This document shows positions 1 to 21,349 of a DNA stretch of 64,000 nucleotides, one piece after another; within the stretch, counting starts at the first letter, position 1, and each line of letters begins with the position of its first letter. The notes under the pieces are model-generated. The model saw nothing but the letters and a program-made list of their open reading frames with translations. It was not told where the DNA came from and searched no databases. The translations under genes and the position numbers were made by a program. Origin of the DNA: Atriophallophorus winterbourni (lineage: Eukaryota > Platyhelminthes > Trematoda > Plagiorchiida > Microphallidae); contig JACCGJ010020047.1 in assembly GCA_013407085.1 (NCBI GenBank), positions 1 to 64,000 on the forward strand. The letters are read 5' to 3'.

Positions 1-1150
1 TACTATGGGAATGAACCGACATCAATGGAAAGAGTGCATCATCTCTATTACTCCCTGACATTTTCCTGTTGTTCAAAAACTTTATTTTAAAAAATAAAAA
101 ATGATGTGCGTAAATGGACAAAAAATTAACCACTGTTCCCCTCTCACTGTTTCTAACCGATTTGTACTCCTACTCGCTTTGTACATTTCATTGTTTCTGT
201 TGAACGGCACCATATCTGTATCAAATTGTGCAAATATATATATATATATATATATATATAGATATATCTATATTTAATTTTTATTGTGTCATAATTATTT
301 AAACCGGTATTGTTTTATAAAAAAATCACAAAATCGCAAGCAGTAAAACTACAAAATCAAAGCTGCTTTTTGCGCATTTGCTTTTGCATATTCCGCTTGC
401 CTGCCTTCCCTTTTTCACGCGCTTGCTTATCTGCTTTTCCTGCTTTATATTGCTTGGCACTTTATCTGGCTCCAGACTTGTGCTTCATGATAATGATGAT
501 TTAGCCGCATCCTTTATCTGTCTAGTCGCAAGCTAATTTGTGCGGTCCAGCAGCCTTTTATTGCCGCGTCCCACATAATCCCTGCAATTGTGTTTCAACT
601 TTCCCCGGTAGTTGCGCGCAGAGTAACTGAGTGTACGTTACTCAGTGTAGCTCTGTAATTTTTCTTAGAAAATTTTATGCCCAATATCCGATTTCTAATC
701 GAAAGCTTAGTACTGGAGAACTTACTGAAGACTTACATCGCACAATAGCATATCCAAAATCTATGTAGTTGTTGCCACCTCTGCAGCCATCATTAATAGT
801 TATTTAGTCTATTTAGGACGAAGTTGGCTTTCATCCAGTGATGCCAGGTTGTGCATTGCTATCTTTTATGACGATAGGGCTTACTGCTTATGAATAATTG
901 AGATTATGCACAGAAGTATAAATGAAGCGTTCGCATTTATCGGTATGCTGGTTTTCAGAACCGAACATATCACCTATTTATAATACATATTCACCAAATT
1001 CACCCAGCGTGGCATCCATATCTTCCGCTAAGGCAACGATCTCGACTGTTTTTATCGTCGTCCGAATTAACGTTAGTCTGAGAATAATGTGGATACAATA
1101 AACTTACATCTTTTATTGGAAAGAATTGATTCTGGTCCAATATTCGTGGC
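1..1150. other. Intergenic, no gene recognised
   Basis: Short frames only, none resembling a known protein. It contains the 163-260 repeat with a TA tail (listed separately). AT-rich background. Confidence 0.5.
163..260 (+). repeat. Short interspersed module with (TA)n tail, copy 1
   Basis: About 75 nt (CTCGCTTTGTACATTTCATT through GTGCAAATA) recur with few changes at 54180-54258. Here the module runs into a (TA)n tract at 233-260; in the second copy the tail is (ATA)n. A shared body with a microsatellite tail suggests the 3' end of a retroposed element. Confidence 0.55.
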
Positions 1151-2520
1151 TAGCCTAACCACACACAGCCCACTATTACGAAGATTTCAGTCAATCATCT
1201 AGGATTTCGCACGTGAATTCAGCACTATACCAATACTGGCGTATCCTGAGACTGGACCGGTGCGCTGAGACTGGACCTTGACGTGGTGCAGCGGCTTGCG
1301 TGCCTCGATGATCCATTGAGCTATACTGGGTGATGTCTTCGTGGCTTCTTCAGAGTTACTCATACCAGGTTGGTCAATGGTGAGAGGCCAGACAAGCACA
1401 GTCTCCTTACAACGGTGATGTCGGAGAATGTGGTGCGTTTTTGCCTAGCAAGTAGACTCCCTATAAAAGCCACAATCACCAAAGACGATATCATAACGTG
1501 GCGGACGTGACTCGCCACTGCCAAAAGTCACCAATGCTCCAATGCTCCTTGTTCCTCGTGGACATTGTATACCAGGAGAGGCATATGAATCCGCAAGGAT
1601 CACCGGCTCGACTGGTTTGAAATGATGTCGGGAGTCCCTGCTTGGTCTCTACCTCGGGAAGGGCTTGTGATCTGTCTACAGTATCCGGCCCCGATAGGTG
1701 CGATCCTTAATCTCTCTCCGCTGCCTTGCGGGTTAGGCTTTCGGGCCAAAGGCTTGAAGTGGGAGCCCTCAAGATCAACTCCTCTACTTCGGCATGGGCA
1801 ACCGGGTAGTATCACGCCCACACCCAAACAATAACAATTACAATCCCAGAAACTCTCAACTCTATGTCTTCAATTGCTTCTGTCACCTTTCCTCCACATG
1901 TTACCATCCCCGATTTGCTCTCCCTACCTGATGTACGACTCATGCTGTCTAGACAGCCGTCGATTGCTGCAACTCTTCTAAGCCCGCGGGTTTCATTCAG
2001 GTTAGCTTCGTTTAACGTTCGGACCTTGCTACAACCGGGACAACAGGCCGGCCTTGCACGAACGCTCGAGACGTTAGGCATTGATATCTGCTGCTTGTCG
2101 GAAACCCGTCTCCGTGACACAAGCGAAGTCTGTCAGTTGGTCTCACCAGCTGACCCAGACAGCAGATTCCACCTGCGCCTCTCTAGTGACCCGGATGATT
2201 CCTCTACCGGATTGGCTGGCGTCGGTATCGCGCTCAGCTCCCGTGCTGAGCACTCACTCTTAGAGTGGATTCCCGTTGACAGCAGACTGTGTGGTGCATG
2301 ATTTCGTGGCCACTGTCAGGTGATCAGGCGGTGCGAAACGCGGAGGGATTTGTTTGTGATTTCTGCCTACGCTCCAACGGACTGTAGTGAGAATCTCAGT
2401 AAGGACAACTTCTATGACTATTCATTACTATGGAATGCGGTTCTCAACCGTATCATTGGGAGTGAAGTCATTATGACCAAGTATGAAATGACACAATTTA
2501 ACCAGGGCAATTTTGTGTAA
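1150..2520 (+). mobile_element. RTE-like non-LTR retrotransposon, 5' region and partial endonuclease, broken
   Basis: A frame from about 1864 carries an apurinic/apyrimidinic endonuclease N-terminus: ASFNVRTLLQPG (near 2005), LGIDICCLSETRL (near 2075), then GVGIALS, and after an in-frame TGA at 2299-2301 the same frame continues with VISAYAPTD. Similarity fades near 2440, so the element is truncated before the rest of EN and all of RT. 1150-1860 looks like its GC-richer 5' untranslated part. The single in-frame stop and the truncation make it inactive. Clade assignment is by eye. Confidence 0.65.
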
Positions 2521-2524
2521 TCAT

Positions 2525-3075
2525 ATCACAGATAATTACCAATCCCATTTGGGCATGGTGGTTTTGTACGGAAATATAGTACTGTAATGTCGTTATCTAT
2601 CCAGGTGTTATCTGCAGTTTCATTACCTTTGTCCGTTCCGTGTATCTCTTTTACGTCTTGTTCAACCAGTGACTTCATACAGACGTACACAAGCTTTACA
2701 TGCTTGATTGTAGTGAAGATTCGAAAATGTATGCTATCGGAATATTCATATTCGCAAGACAACCATTATCTCCATGTTTCGCTTTTCAAACGATTCGTAG
2801 ACTGCACCGGGCAATTATTCGCATCTGCTCGTAAACGCTACACCACATACTAGTTGCATGCTTGTTTATCAACCGTAGCGCTTTACGTATCCATAATATT
2901 TGTCAGTAATACCTTGACGGGCGAGGTGCCTTGCGCTCCGTAGTATTAACGTTGATGTTCTCACGTTCTCCGATATGTCAGTTGGTGTCTTGCTATGAAT
3001 TTATTTGGAAGTTTACTCATACCTCGTCTATATTTTATCCAATCTGCTTTTTGCCTATTCACTTGCATATAACTC
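2525..3075. other. Upstream flank of katanin gene, nothing recognised
   Basis: No coding or repeat signature was seen. The promoter and any 5' UTR of the katanin gene should lie here, but no clear TATA or Inr motif stands out. Confidence 0.4.
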
Positions 3076-3100
3076 ATATAAACTCTTTTCAGGTTGACCC
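3076..3100 (+). promoter_or_regulatory. Acceptor site just upstream of the katanin start codon
   Basis: A pyrimidine-rich stretch ends in CAG at 3090-3092, eight bases before the ATG at 3101. Acceptors this close to a start codon fit either a 5' UTR intron or spliced-leader trans-splicing, which is known in flatworms. The sequence alone does not decide between them. Confidence 0.5.
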
Positions 3101-13266
<10,166 letters not shown>

Positions 13267-13503
13267 AACTTATTTATCTATTTTAATACCATTGTTTAGG
13301 GAGTTTTCAATTCGAGATCTCATTCAAATATACCCTGACCATTTGAATCAGGTTTCCAGTCACTCATTGGGGACTCTATTGAAATATTTCTAATTGGTTA
13401 TTACGTACGTTCGCAATTTTTATGCAATACATACACTTCATGTGGATTAAGTAGAATACGTTTTTGGTAACGTTTCACTTTTGACACATAAGCTAGTCAG
13501 TAC

Positions 13504-13509
13504 AATAAA
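13504..13509 (+). promoter_or_regulatory. Poly(A) signal of the katanin gene
   Basis: A canonical AATAAA lies about 240 nt after the TGA stop, and there is no earlier canonical hexamer in the 3' flank. It marks the probable 3' end of the transcript near 13525. Confidence 0.55.
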
Positions 13510-14440
13510 GTGCGAAATTTATGTTACTGATACCGGTCGCAGCCCGTCCGAAGTCTGATGGAGAAGGGCTTATATTTTGCAGCTAGTAAGAATGCAATGA
13601 AGCCCGAGGAACATATGCAATGCATTGAAGTAACACTAAGTGAAAATCCTAATAGCCAAGGTGATACAGTACAATACGGTAGCTTTGGTGATAATTTAAC
13701 TGTAGACAGAATCAAGTGTAAACATTTCACCAGTATGTTCATCCGACATACCGTCAGGTAAATTCATACAAACATTGAAGATCACAAGGTGCGCATTAGG
13801 TAACGTCCTTCGGATGAGAGGTTGCAATCAGATTTAATCAAGTGCTCAGCTGAAATATTGTTAAAAACTTGTCGCAGTGTGACATTTGGCAGTCAAAGTG
13901 TACTGCTGCGTATCATTGAGCCATATATTGTGCGTCTGCGCGCGGTGCGGTTGAAATCACTAGATGGAACGTAGCGGCTAACGAAATCGACGGAGCCTAA
14001 ATCATCCTTCAATCGTTGAAGTGCCACACGCTGAATTACGTGCCCTCGAATGTAGCATCGACCCATAATTAGCTTTCAGTCATTTTAAACTAGGTACTAG
14101 TTGAAGTTCAGCTCCACTCAGGCATTATGTCTAGAATGAGCCCAATGTTAGTGGCCAGCTTAAACGTTTAATATCCGGTATGCAATCTTGCATCACTAAT
14201 GGAAAATATGAATGCCTATACTTATACACGGTGAGAGGATTTGCTCCTATACAAAATCTCTTTCACTCTAATATTCACAGCAATATGGAGTTCAGAATTT
14301 CAACACTTGAGGATCATTAATCAGCAAAGCCTACATAATACAATGCAATACAATATATAAAAAAGTAGAACAGCAGTACCAAATTTCATATGAGCTATTT
14401 CGTGCTCTGTCATTGGTTAATCTCATCTTACTTCCATGGA
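13510..14440. other. Intergenic, nothing recognised
   Basis: Short frames only; no match to known domains by eye, no clear repeat. It follows the katanin 3' end. Confidence 0.4.
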
Positions 14441-15000
14441 GTTGGATGCGCCCTAAAAATCAGGCTGTTCTGAAATCATGCGCAGACAATCCTTGAACGT
14501 TGGCAAGAGGTGTGGTGTAGCTACATCGGCCGGAATTGCGTTCCAAGATTCAGTTGCTCGTCGTGGAAATCTATGCAATTTTGCAAGACGATAGGTTCGT
14601 TGGTCGCATTATCAAAATCGGTCACTCTATGTTTGGCAATCAGGGAAAACACTGAAAAGTAATTTGAGGTAGAGTTACACATCTTTCACAACAGTCCGAT
14701 AAAGGATTATCATTTCACCACGAACTCTGCGGTTCTGGATACGGCAGTTTGAGTTTTCTGGAACCGATTCAGATTGTAAGTCCTTACACAATTTCCATAC
14801 GGTAAACGCCGCTAAACGACCATTCTCAGGGATCGATTAAACATACGAGGTGAAGAGTAACCGCGTCATTCGAATTGACTTAATCGCAAACTTCACTTTA
14901 TTGCCAATAAGCAACTTAAGACGGTTGAGCTGGAGGTATCAAAATTTCAAATAGTTATGGAGCAGTGTCGTTGTGAAGGGGTATAGCGTTATTACGCTTG
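14440..15000 (-). mobile_element. CR1-like LINE, C-terminal remnant
   Basis: Minus-strand translation near 14690-14740 gives RIQNRRVRGEMIILYRTV, the counterpart of FRYHRLRGDLILMFNIL at the end of the CR1-like ORF at 17883. Stops and frameshifts throughout; old copy. Confidence 0.45.
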
Positions 15001-16015
15001 TTGCTTTACTGCTCTGCTTGGTTTCGTTACACCAAAATAGCCTCAAGTTTTATAATCGAATAAGAGGCTAAAATGAAATGCAATTATTTGCATACTGTAA
15101 GAAAACTCTTGACTTCAACCACAACATCTCATTTGCATCATCTTCACCACTACCGATTTCGTGATGTTTGCCATAAAAGTGAAAGTCGGGCCTTCCGACA
15201 GGGGAAAATTGTTAACAATAATGTGAACTTGTAAGCGGCTGTTGGATAAGTTAGGCACGACCGAACTGTTTAATCACATGTGCCAACACATGGAAATGGG
15301 ATTAAACACGGTGTGAATAAAATTACTCTTAGCACACATTTTCACCACACACACCATGATACTTTTCATTCTCTTTGCATTCATTATTTATGGAGAATTT
15401 GATCTGGATGTGTATATGTGAAATGGAAATGTTTGCAACTGTGGATTTTTCAATCCCATGGGTTTAACCCCATTTGCATGTGTTTGGGCACACATGGTTA
15501 GAAAGTTGGCCGTGTCAAACTTGTTTACTGGTTGTCGACAAGTTCAAATCTTTCATGGAAACTAAGTTTATGGAATTATAATTCAGGCAATATGACTTTT
15601 TGCTTACTAATATTGGTTAATTGGATTGTGGTAAATTAACCTGTTAAATTACATTTATGCATTCCTTGTAATTAGTAATCATAATCATTCAGTTCATTTG
15701 GGTTCAGTAGGCAGAAAACTGTAAGTGGCTGATTATCCAATCAAGCGTCCAGAATTTATGTTAATTAAAATCCTCTCACCAGCGTCCACCGCTGCCAAAG
15801 TTGGTATATTTTTCTTTGGTTTCCTCGTAGAATGCGATAGGCGATGATACCTCAAGATTTAGCCAGACCGTCTTTCGGTAGTAAGCTTTTTATAGCTGCG
15901 ACTGGATATAAACACAAAAGGTTTCTCTTCATGAAGCAGTTCAGATGTCAGCTGAGGAGGAATTTTCGAGCATTCAGAAAGTAATAATAAATAAGATTCG
16001 TACAAAGAACCACGA
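15000..16015. other. Intergenic, nothing recognised
   Basis: AT-rich sequence without a convincing coding frame or repeat match inside the window. Confidence 0.35.
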
Positions 16016-16017
16016 TT

Positions 16018-16070
16018 TTCCAATACAGAATCACAAAGCGGTACTTGGTCAAGCACTCAAGGCGTTTATA
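16018..16070 (+). repeat. Module flanking the family C cluster, copy 1
   Basis: ACAGAATCACAAAG through TCAAGCACTCAAGGCG recurs inverted at 16226-16276 and in direct orientation at 63948-64000. It appears to be part of the longer unit carrying family C hammerhead-like motifs. Confidence 0.5.
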
Positions 16071-16082
16071 AACGAACAATAG

Positions 16083-16195
16083 ATAGTGGTGTTCACATCC
16101 CCATCATTTTCACACCACAACCGGTTTCTTGCTATTCTTCGACATCAGGTGAAGACAGTAAGATCAGGTTCAGTATGCTTTGAAACAGTGGTGAA
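16083..16195 (-). repeat. Hammerhead-like repeat family C, copy 3
   Basis: Inverted relative to its two neighbours. Minus strand: CUUCAC, core variant CUGAUGU, GAAA, CCGGUU, GUGGUG. CAC/GUG still pair, with a further U-G. Helix II is poor. Confidence 0.55.
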
Positions 16196-16225
16196 GTGGT
16201 AAACAAAAGTATACATGTAAGCCAC

Positions 16226-16276
16226 TGTATAAGCGCCTTGAGCATTTGATCTAGTCACTTTGTGATTCTGTATTTG
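16226..16276 (-). repeat. Module flanking the family C cluster, copy 2
   Basis: Reverse complement of the 16018 module (AAATACAGAATCACAAAG through CTCAAGGCGCTTAT). Confidence 0.5.
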
Positions 16277-16344
16277 AACATTATTTTTGTAAGAACCCTA
16301 GAAAAAATTTGCATATAAGTATAACTTAGTTTACGACTTCATCA

Positions 16345-16455
16345 TTGTTTCAAGGCTCGTTGATACTGAGCCAACTGTCACCATGTGATGACGGATAACA
16401 GCGAGAAACCGTTTATGGTGTGTAAGTGAATGGGATGTGATCACCATTAAATATA
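16345..16455 (+). repeat. Hammerhead-like repeat family C, copy 4
   Basis: Helix I is the perfect 6-bp pair CACCAU (16379-16384) with AUGGUG (16415-16420). Compared with CCAC/GUGG in copy 1, both arms changed together (C to U and G to A). GAAA is intact at 16405-16408 but the first core base is G instead of C. Confidence 0.6.
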
Positions 16456-16574
16456 GATCAAATATATGCTTTCTTAATACATTGCCAACAATCGCTTTGT
16501 GATTCTGCATTATAAAATCGTGGATTTGTATGAACCGTAGACAACAGTGACATGCAATTATAATTTTGTTAACT

Positions 16575-16675
16575 ACTTCACCACTGAAACTGATCTTACT
16601 GTCGTCACCTGATGACGGAAACCAGCCACACACCGGGTATGGTGTGTAATCGATGAGGATGTAAGCACCATTTTA
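16575..16675 (+). repeat. Hammerhead-like repeat family C, copy 5
   Basis: Core CUGAUGA at 16609-16615, 224 nt after the equivalent site of copy 4. The GAAA box is lost and helix I is partly mismatched. The spacing suggests repeat units of roughly 220 nt. Confidence 0.55.
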
Positions 16676-16799
16676 TAATGGTGATAATGTAACTGCAGTT
16701 ATTGTGCTTTTCATTATCATGTTCGTTTCAATTATAGTAAACTTTTAACAAAAATATAAAACAGTTTCATACCAAAGTTATTATATACGTCCTGCAAAC

Positions 16800-17400
16800 T
16801 CAGGTAAAGAAAAGATAATTGCTGCCACGAGGCATCCAAACCAATTTCGAAAGTTCCTACCGACGTGGATGCGATAAGGTTCTCAGCCCCACCTCTCTTA
16901 CACTGAAAAGGTTTTGCCTAACATTCAGAAGAACGTGATTATTTGTGAGCTTTATCTTATGCCCTCTAGTTGAAGCGTTGAATGCTCAAGGAAACAGGTT
17001 TGACAACCATCGTCGCCTAGGCTTCCAGGATTTTAAAGCTTTCGATTAGATCTCCCCGTAGACCCCGGCGACGAAGTCAAAACAAACCGAAGAGAATTAG
17101 AGTTTTTTTTTGGCATTCTTGCATAAACATTCAATCATTTTGGTAGCGAACCGTTGGACGTTATTTTGTTGTTATATGTCTTTTTCGAAAGGGGCATGAA
17201 GTTTGCACGCAGTACTCCAAATATTGTCTGACAATCACTGTATATAAAGGGATAAATTCTCTCAGCGTTTTACATGTCAGAACAGATTTCTTCCTAAAAT
17301 ACTTTGCTGTAGCTCGTTGTGCAGGTAAGGCAAATTGCGCAGCCGCTGTTACTACTATGCACAAATGTTTAACACTCTAAACAAATTTGAGTTCAATCTC
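16800..17400 (-). mobile_element. LINE C-terminal remnant
   Basis: Minus strand near 17030-17080 reads LRRRGLRGDLIESFKILEA, the conserved block near the end of CR1-type reverse transcriptase ORFs. The rest is degraded. Confidence 0.5.
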
Positions 17401-17880
17401 ACCGTATTTTGCAGTCACTAATATTATGTCGACTACTGCAGACAACGAATGACATTAAATAAAGTTTAGAGAAAGATTCCAATCCTCCGATTTCATGATC
17501 CTTCCGATATCTCTAAACAGACCTCTCACAGGTTCCGTTTAATAAGACATCGTCTTCAATTCAATTTTAATGGTCTAAAAAGCATATAGCTTGACAAAAA
17601 CCACAGAATAATATCGAAATTACGAATAACATGGGTAGAAAAACGGGATTTGTTTGCTTACTGAGCAGTTCAGGAATTAAGTAAAAATCCATGTGACAGA
17701 AACTGGTTTCAAAGTTTAAAGCTTTTATGGTGTAAAATATATAGGTTCAAAGTTTGGATTGGTCAACATGAAATTGTCCAAATTCGATTTGAATATATCC
17801 AAGTTGGGTTAATGTGCAACATTACAAGGTAGGTAGTTCCAGGTAAAGCATACACGTACAGAATAAAAGTACCTTCGACA
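17400..17880. other. Intergenic, nothing recognised
   Basis: No convincing frame; it is the flank just 3' of the CR1-like element and should contain its insertion target. Confidence 0.35.
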
Positions 17881-20385
17881 GTTTAGTTCGAGTCGGGAAT
17901 ATGTACTGTATAGTCGTGACTCCGGCTGGTTCTGGGTGGTAGTCGCGTGAATAGTTGATTTAGGGGATGGTTGGGGGTATGCAGTATATTGAACATAAGT
18001 ATCAAATCACCTCTAAGACGGTGGTAGCGAAAGTCGAATAGATTGAGACTTGCAATACGATCTTCGTATTGTTTGTGCTTCAAACCGCGTACGAGCTTGG
18101 TGGTCCGATGATATATTCTCTGCAAGAGGCTGATGTCCTTCTGTAGCCAGGGTGACCAAGCCTGAACCGCATACTCCATGGTTGGCCTCAAGTACGTATT
18201 AATTATTCGATGAACGGTTTGCTTAGTGAAACTTCCGAACACGCGTTTAGCAGTAGCAGTACTCGTGTCGTCTTTTCATAGACAGCTGTGACGTTATGTG
18301 ACGGTTTCAAAGTGCTGCTCACACACACACCCAAGTCCTTCTCCTTGTCAGTGCTTTCAAGAATATGGGAACCAAGGGTGTAAAAGTACTCGAAGTGTCT
18401 TCCAACAGTCAATACCTTGCATTTTCTGACATTGAAAGGTAGTTCATTTCTAACTGACCAGTCTTGTAAGGCATCGAGGTCCAGCTGAAGCTCTGTGCAA
18501 TCCTCAGTTGTACGTACTTGTGTCCACAGCTTGATGTCATCCGCAAATAACAAGATTTTGCAGCGAACAAGTTTAGGTAAGTCGTTAACATACATCAGGA
18601 AAAGAAGTGGGCCAAGCACTGATCCCTGCGGCACCCCACTCGTTACTGCAATAGGTCGTGATAAAGCACCATTAACCCTTACTCGAATTACACGGTCGCG
18701 GAGATAATCCTCAAACCAGGCTAGTAATGAACCCTTGATTCCACATAGCTTCATCTTTTGTAGTAACAGACTGTGGTTGACACGATCGAATGCTTTTGAC
18801 ATATCAAGATAACAAGCGTGTACTGTGAGACCTTTGTCTACAGCTTGTGTCCAGTCATCGAGGGCGAGCAGAAGGTTTGAAAGGCAAGAGTGTCTTTTTC
18901 TGAAGCCGTGTTGTTCGACTGTGAGCAAGCAATTGTCTTCCAGATGTTTTGTGACGCTGTTTGCTACGAGGCGCTCAATCACTTTAGAGATCACCGGTAG
19001 TAGTGTAACTGGCCGATAGTTGGATACTTCGGAACGGTTTCCTCCTTTGTGGATCGTGGTAATGATGCCGTTCTTCCAAGCACAGGGGACGAAACTTTGG
19101 GTTAAAGAGAGGTTGAACAAGTATGTGAGAGGCGTACACAAAGTATAAGCACAGTTTTTAAGAATCAACGGGGTAATTTCGTCAGCTCCGGGAGATTTTC
19201 TCGTGTTGAGATTTAGCAATGTGTGGAGGACACTCTCCGAGGTAATAGTTAGTTGTTGTAAAACATTTTCGGGTGAGATGACGGGAGTTAAGGGACAGGT
19301 AACGGTGTTTCGTGGGCTGAAGACAGTGGAGAACAAATGGGCTAGAACTTCGGCAGATTGCGATGCTGTGGTTGTTGTTCCATCACGTGTCTTTAGAGCA
19401 GCAACTCCTGGTTTCACCCTTGACCGGTTATTTATGATCTGGTAGAGAATTTTGGGGTTGGATTCCATTTTGTTGAGTAAATGATTTTGATAATTTAGTT
19501 TGTCATCAACAACGAGTTTGTTTACCTTATTTCTCAGCAAACGGAATGTCTCCCAACTCTCAACAGTGGTATCATGTCGATGAGCTCGCCATGCAGCATT
19601 TCGCAAGGTCAACCATTTTCGTGTTCGGCTTCTCAGCTTAAATGTATATCCATTTTTTCACCTTTGGAACAAGATGAGAGTGCATTTCAACGGCAAATTT
19701 AAGTTCGGTTATCATTCACTGCCACTGATCGTGCACGTTGTCGGACTTAAGACCAGGGTCTGTGGCGTTCAGAAGAGTAGATTTAAGTTGTGGAAAGTCA
19801 ATTTTTCTAATCACCTTGTTGATGTCACTTGTTCTGATTGCCTGGCAAATATAGTCAAACGTAATAACTAAGTGGTCCCCGAGCCCTATTGGAGCTTCAT
19901 AAGTGAGACTTTCAATCACGTGCTCTTTATTTGTCAGTATTAGGTCCAAGATAGACGGCGTATCAGTACCGATCCGAGACATCAATGAAGCCGGCTAATC
20001 CACCCGTGGAGCCAGCCGCACAAAAGTAAAGTAAAGTAAGTAAGTATCAGTACCACGAAATCGGGTATTGTTGAAAATATGGTTGTAGAGTGGAATTTCT
20101 TCTAGCAACTGTTGAAATAAAGCATTTAAGGAATTTTCTGGATGAACTGAATTTCCCTTAAAGTTCGGCAGATTAAAGTCTCCGATCAGTAGAAGTCTGC
20201 CGCGGTATCTGGTAGCCGCTAAGCGTATATTTGCAAGTAATGCTGAATTGTAGGCTTCGTCGGCTGAGGGCGAACGGTAAATCACACCCACTATGCATTT
20301 TTCACCTGCTGTTACATTCAGCGAACACCATAAATCATACCGAAAGCTCAATGGTGTATTTACTGGAATCCAATTTACCATGAAA
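17880..20385 (-). mobile_element. CR1-like LINE with largely intact reverse transcriptase, 5'-truncated
   Basis: Minus strand. EN C-terminal half: VGVIYRSPSADE, LLLIGDFNLPNFKG (20381-20055), interrupted by the 73-nt insertion, then SILDLILTNKEHV and IGLGDHLVITFDY (19985-19716). RT: an uninterrupted 469-codon frame 19612-18203 with VSNYRPVTLLPVISKVIE, ACYLDMSKAFDRVNHS (motif A), SGVPQGSVLGPLLFLMYVND (motif B), LLFADDIKLW (motif C with FADD) and EKDLGVCV. A frameshift near 18235 leads to the C-terminal frame 18242-17883 (YLRPTMEYAVQAW, RLRGDLILMFNIL). Best-preserved RT of the window, probably the youngest LINE here, but broken by a frameshift, stops near 19700 and the insertion. Confidence 0.85.
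19971..20043 (+). mobile_element. 73-nt (AAAGT)n-tailed insertion with target-site duplication, copy 2
   Basis: The 11-mer GTATCAGTACC occurs at 19960-19970 and again at 20044-20054, and the LINE endonuclease reading (RFRGTDT / GTDTPS) resumes across it. The inserted 73 nt run from GATCCGAGACATC to CGCACAAAAGTAAAGTAAAG and end GTAA. The same module recurs at 4119-4200 and 62705-62780. Confidence 0.8.
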
Positions 20386-21175
20386 ACAGAAGATGACGGC
20401 TGTTTACCATTTATGGATGTTCAAGTGAAACGAAGGAACGTTGGAAACATGCGTCTACCGAAAAAATTACACACGGATCAAATACTGAACTTTCACAGCA
20501 AGCACCCAAACATTCACAATTGGACTTGAATCAGAACCCTATTCAAAACAGCTGCAACATATTGCAACATAAATCTACTGAGAAGAAAAGAAGATTATTT
20601 GTTCAAATTTATCAAAAGAATGGATATCAAAGAAGCTTCATAATACACAGCAAGTTCAATCGACCCCAATAAAGAAACCCAGGGTAAAACAGAACAGAAA
20701 GAACAATCGAATATCGTCTACAATATTAAATGCAGAGATAGCAAAAAAACTACATCGTTCAAACAGGTCGCAAACTGAGCACGTGAACATCGGTTGGCAG
20801 TAAGCAAACATGGTCGAAATTCACTAATCTCAATACATATTGACCAAATCAGTCTCCAATTCGACTGGGACTGTACAAAAATATTAGCCAAATGGAAGCG
20901 ATCGACGGACTCGAGAATTCCTTGAAGCGTGGCACTCAATGACCCACTAAATTAACCAGCATCTCTAATTGGCTGCAACATATGGACCAATGAGAAACCA
21001 CCTACAAAGAAGCCATGACATGAACTCGATCAACCAGCGGGATTGATGGTTAACGGACAGACAAACCCTATAAGAACCAAAAATTTCAACTTCGATACGC
21101 TTCGAAAGAAGTTCGGCTGATGATGTCATATAACCTGATGACGGAACACAATTTAAGCCTCATCCACACCGAGCT
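20370..21175 (+). mobile_element. Penelope-like element fragment: region before and within GIY-YIG domain, plus 3' end
   Basis: Plus strand: FTMKTEDDGCLPFMDVQV and LNFHSKHPNIHN, the conserved post-RT block of Penelope-like elements; then a decayed GIY-YIG region (VYNIKCRDSKK..., REHRLAV, SLISIHIDQ), a C-terminal block (TDSRIP..., NQHL-like) and the 3' hammerhead-like relic at 21111-21152. The upstream RT is absent because the CR1-like LINE ends directly at about 20380. Confidence 0.75.
21111..21152 (+). ncRNA. Hammerhead-like motif, family A, degenerate copy
   Basis: CUGAUGA at 21117-21123 is followed by the same extra U, GUCAU and GAUGAC arms as at 9390, but the GAAA box has become GGAA and the cleavage triplet is lost. 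A relic in the 3' end of the Penelope-like fragment. Confidence 0.5.
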
Positions 21176-21349
21176 ACAAATATTTTTCTCCATTGCTGAA
21201 CGAATGGTCAGTTTCACAATCTGCGCTCTGGTATGATCTTGTAAATAATATCCTCTTCAAATTAGCTAGAATAAGCTCAAGCTGATGCCAAGGCTTCAAA
21301 CTAAAATGTTTCCAGAAGAATTTGTGTTCATGTTTTGTTTGAATGTATT

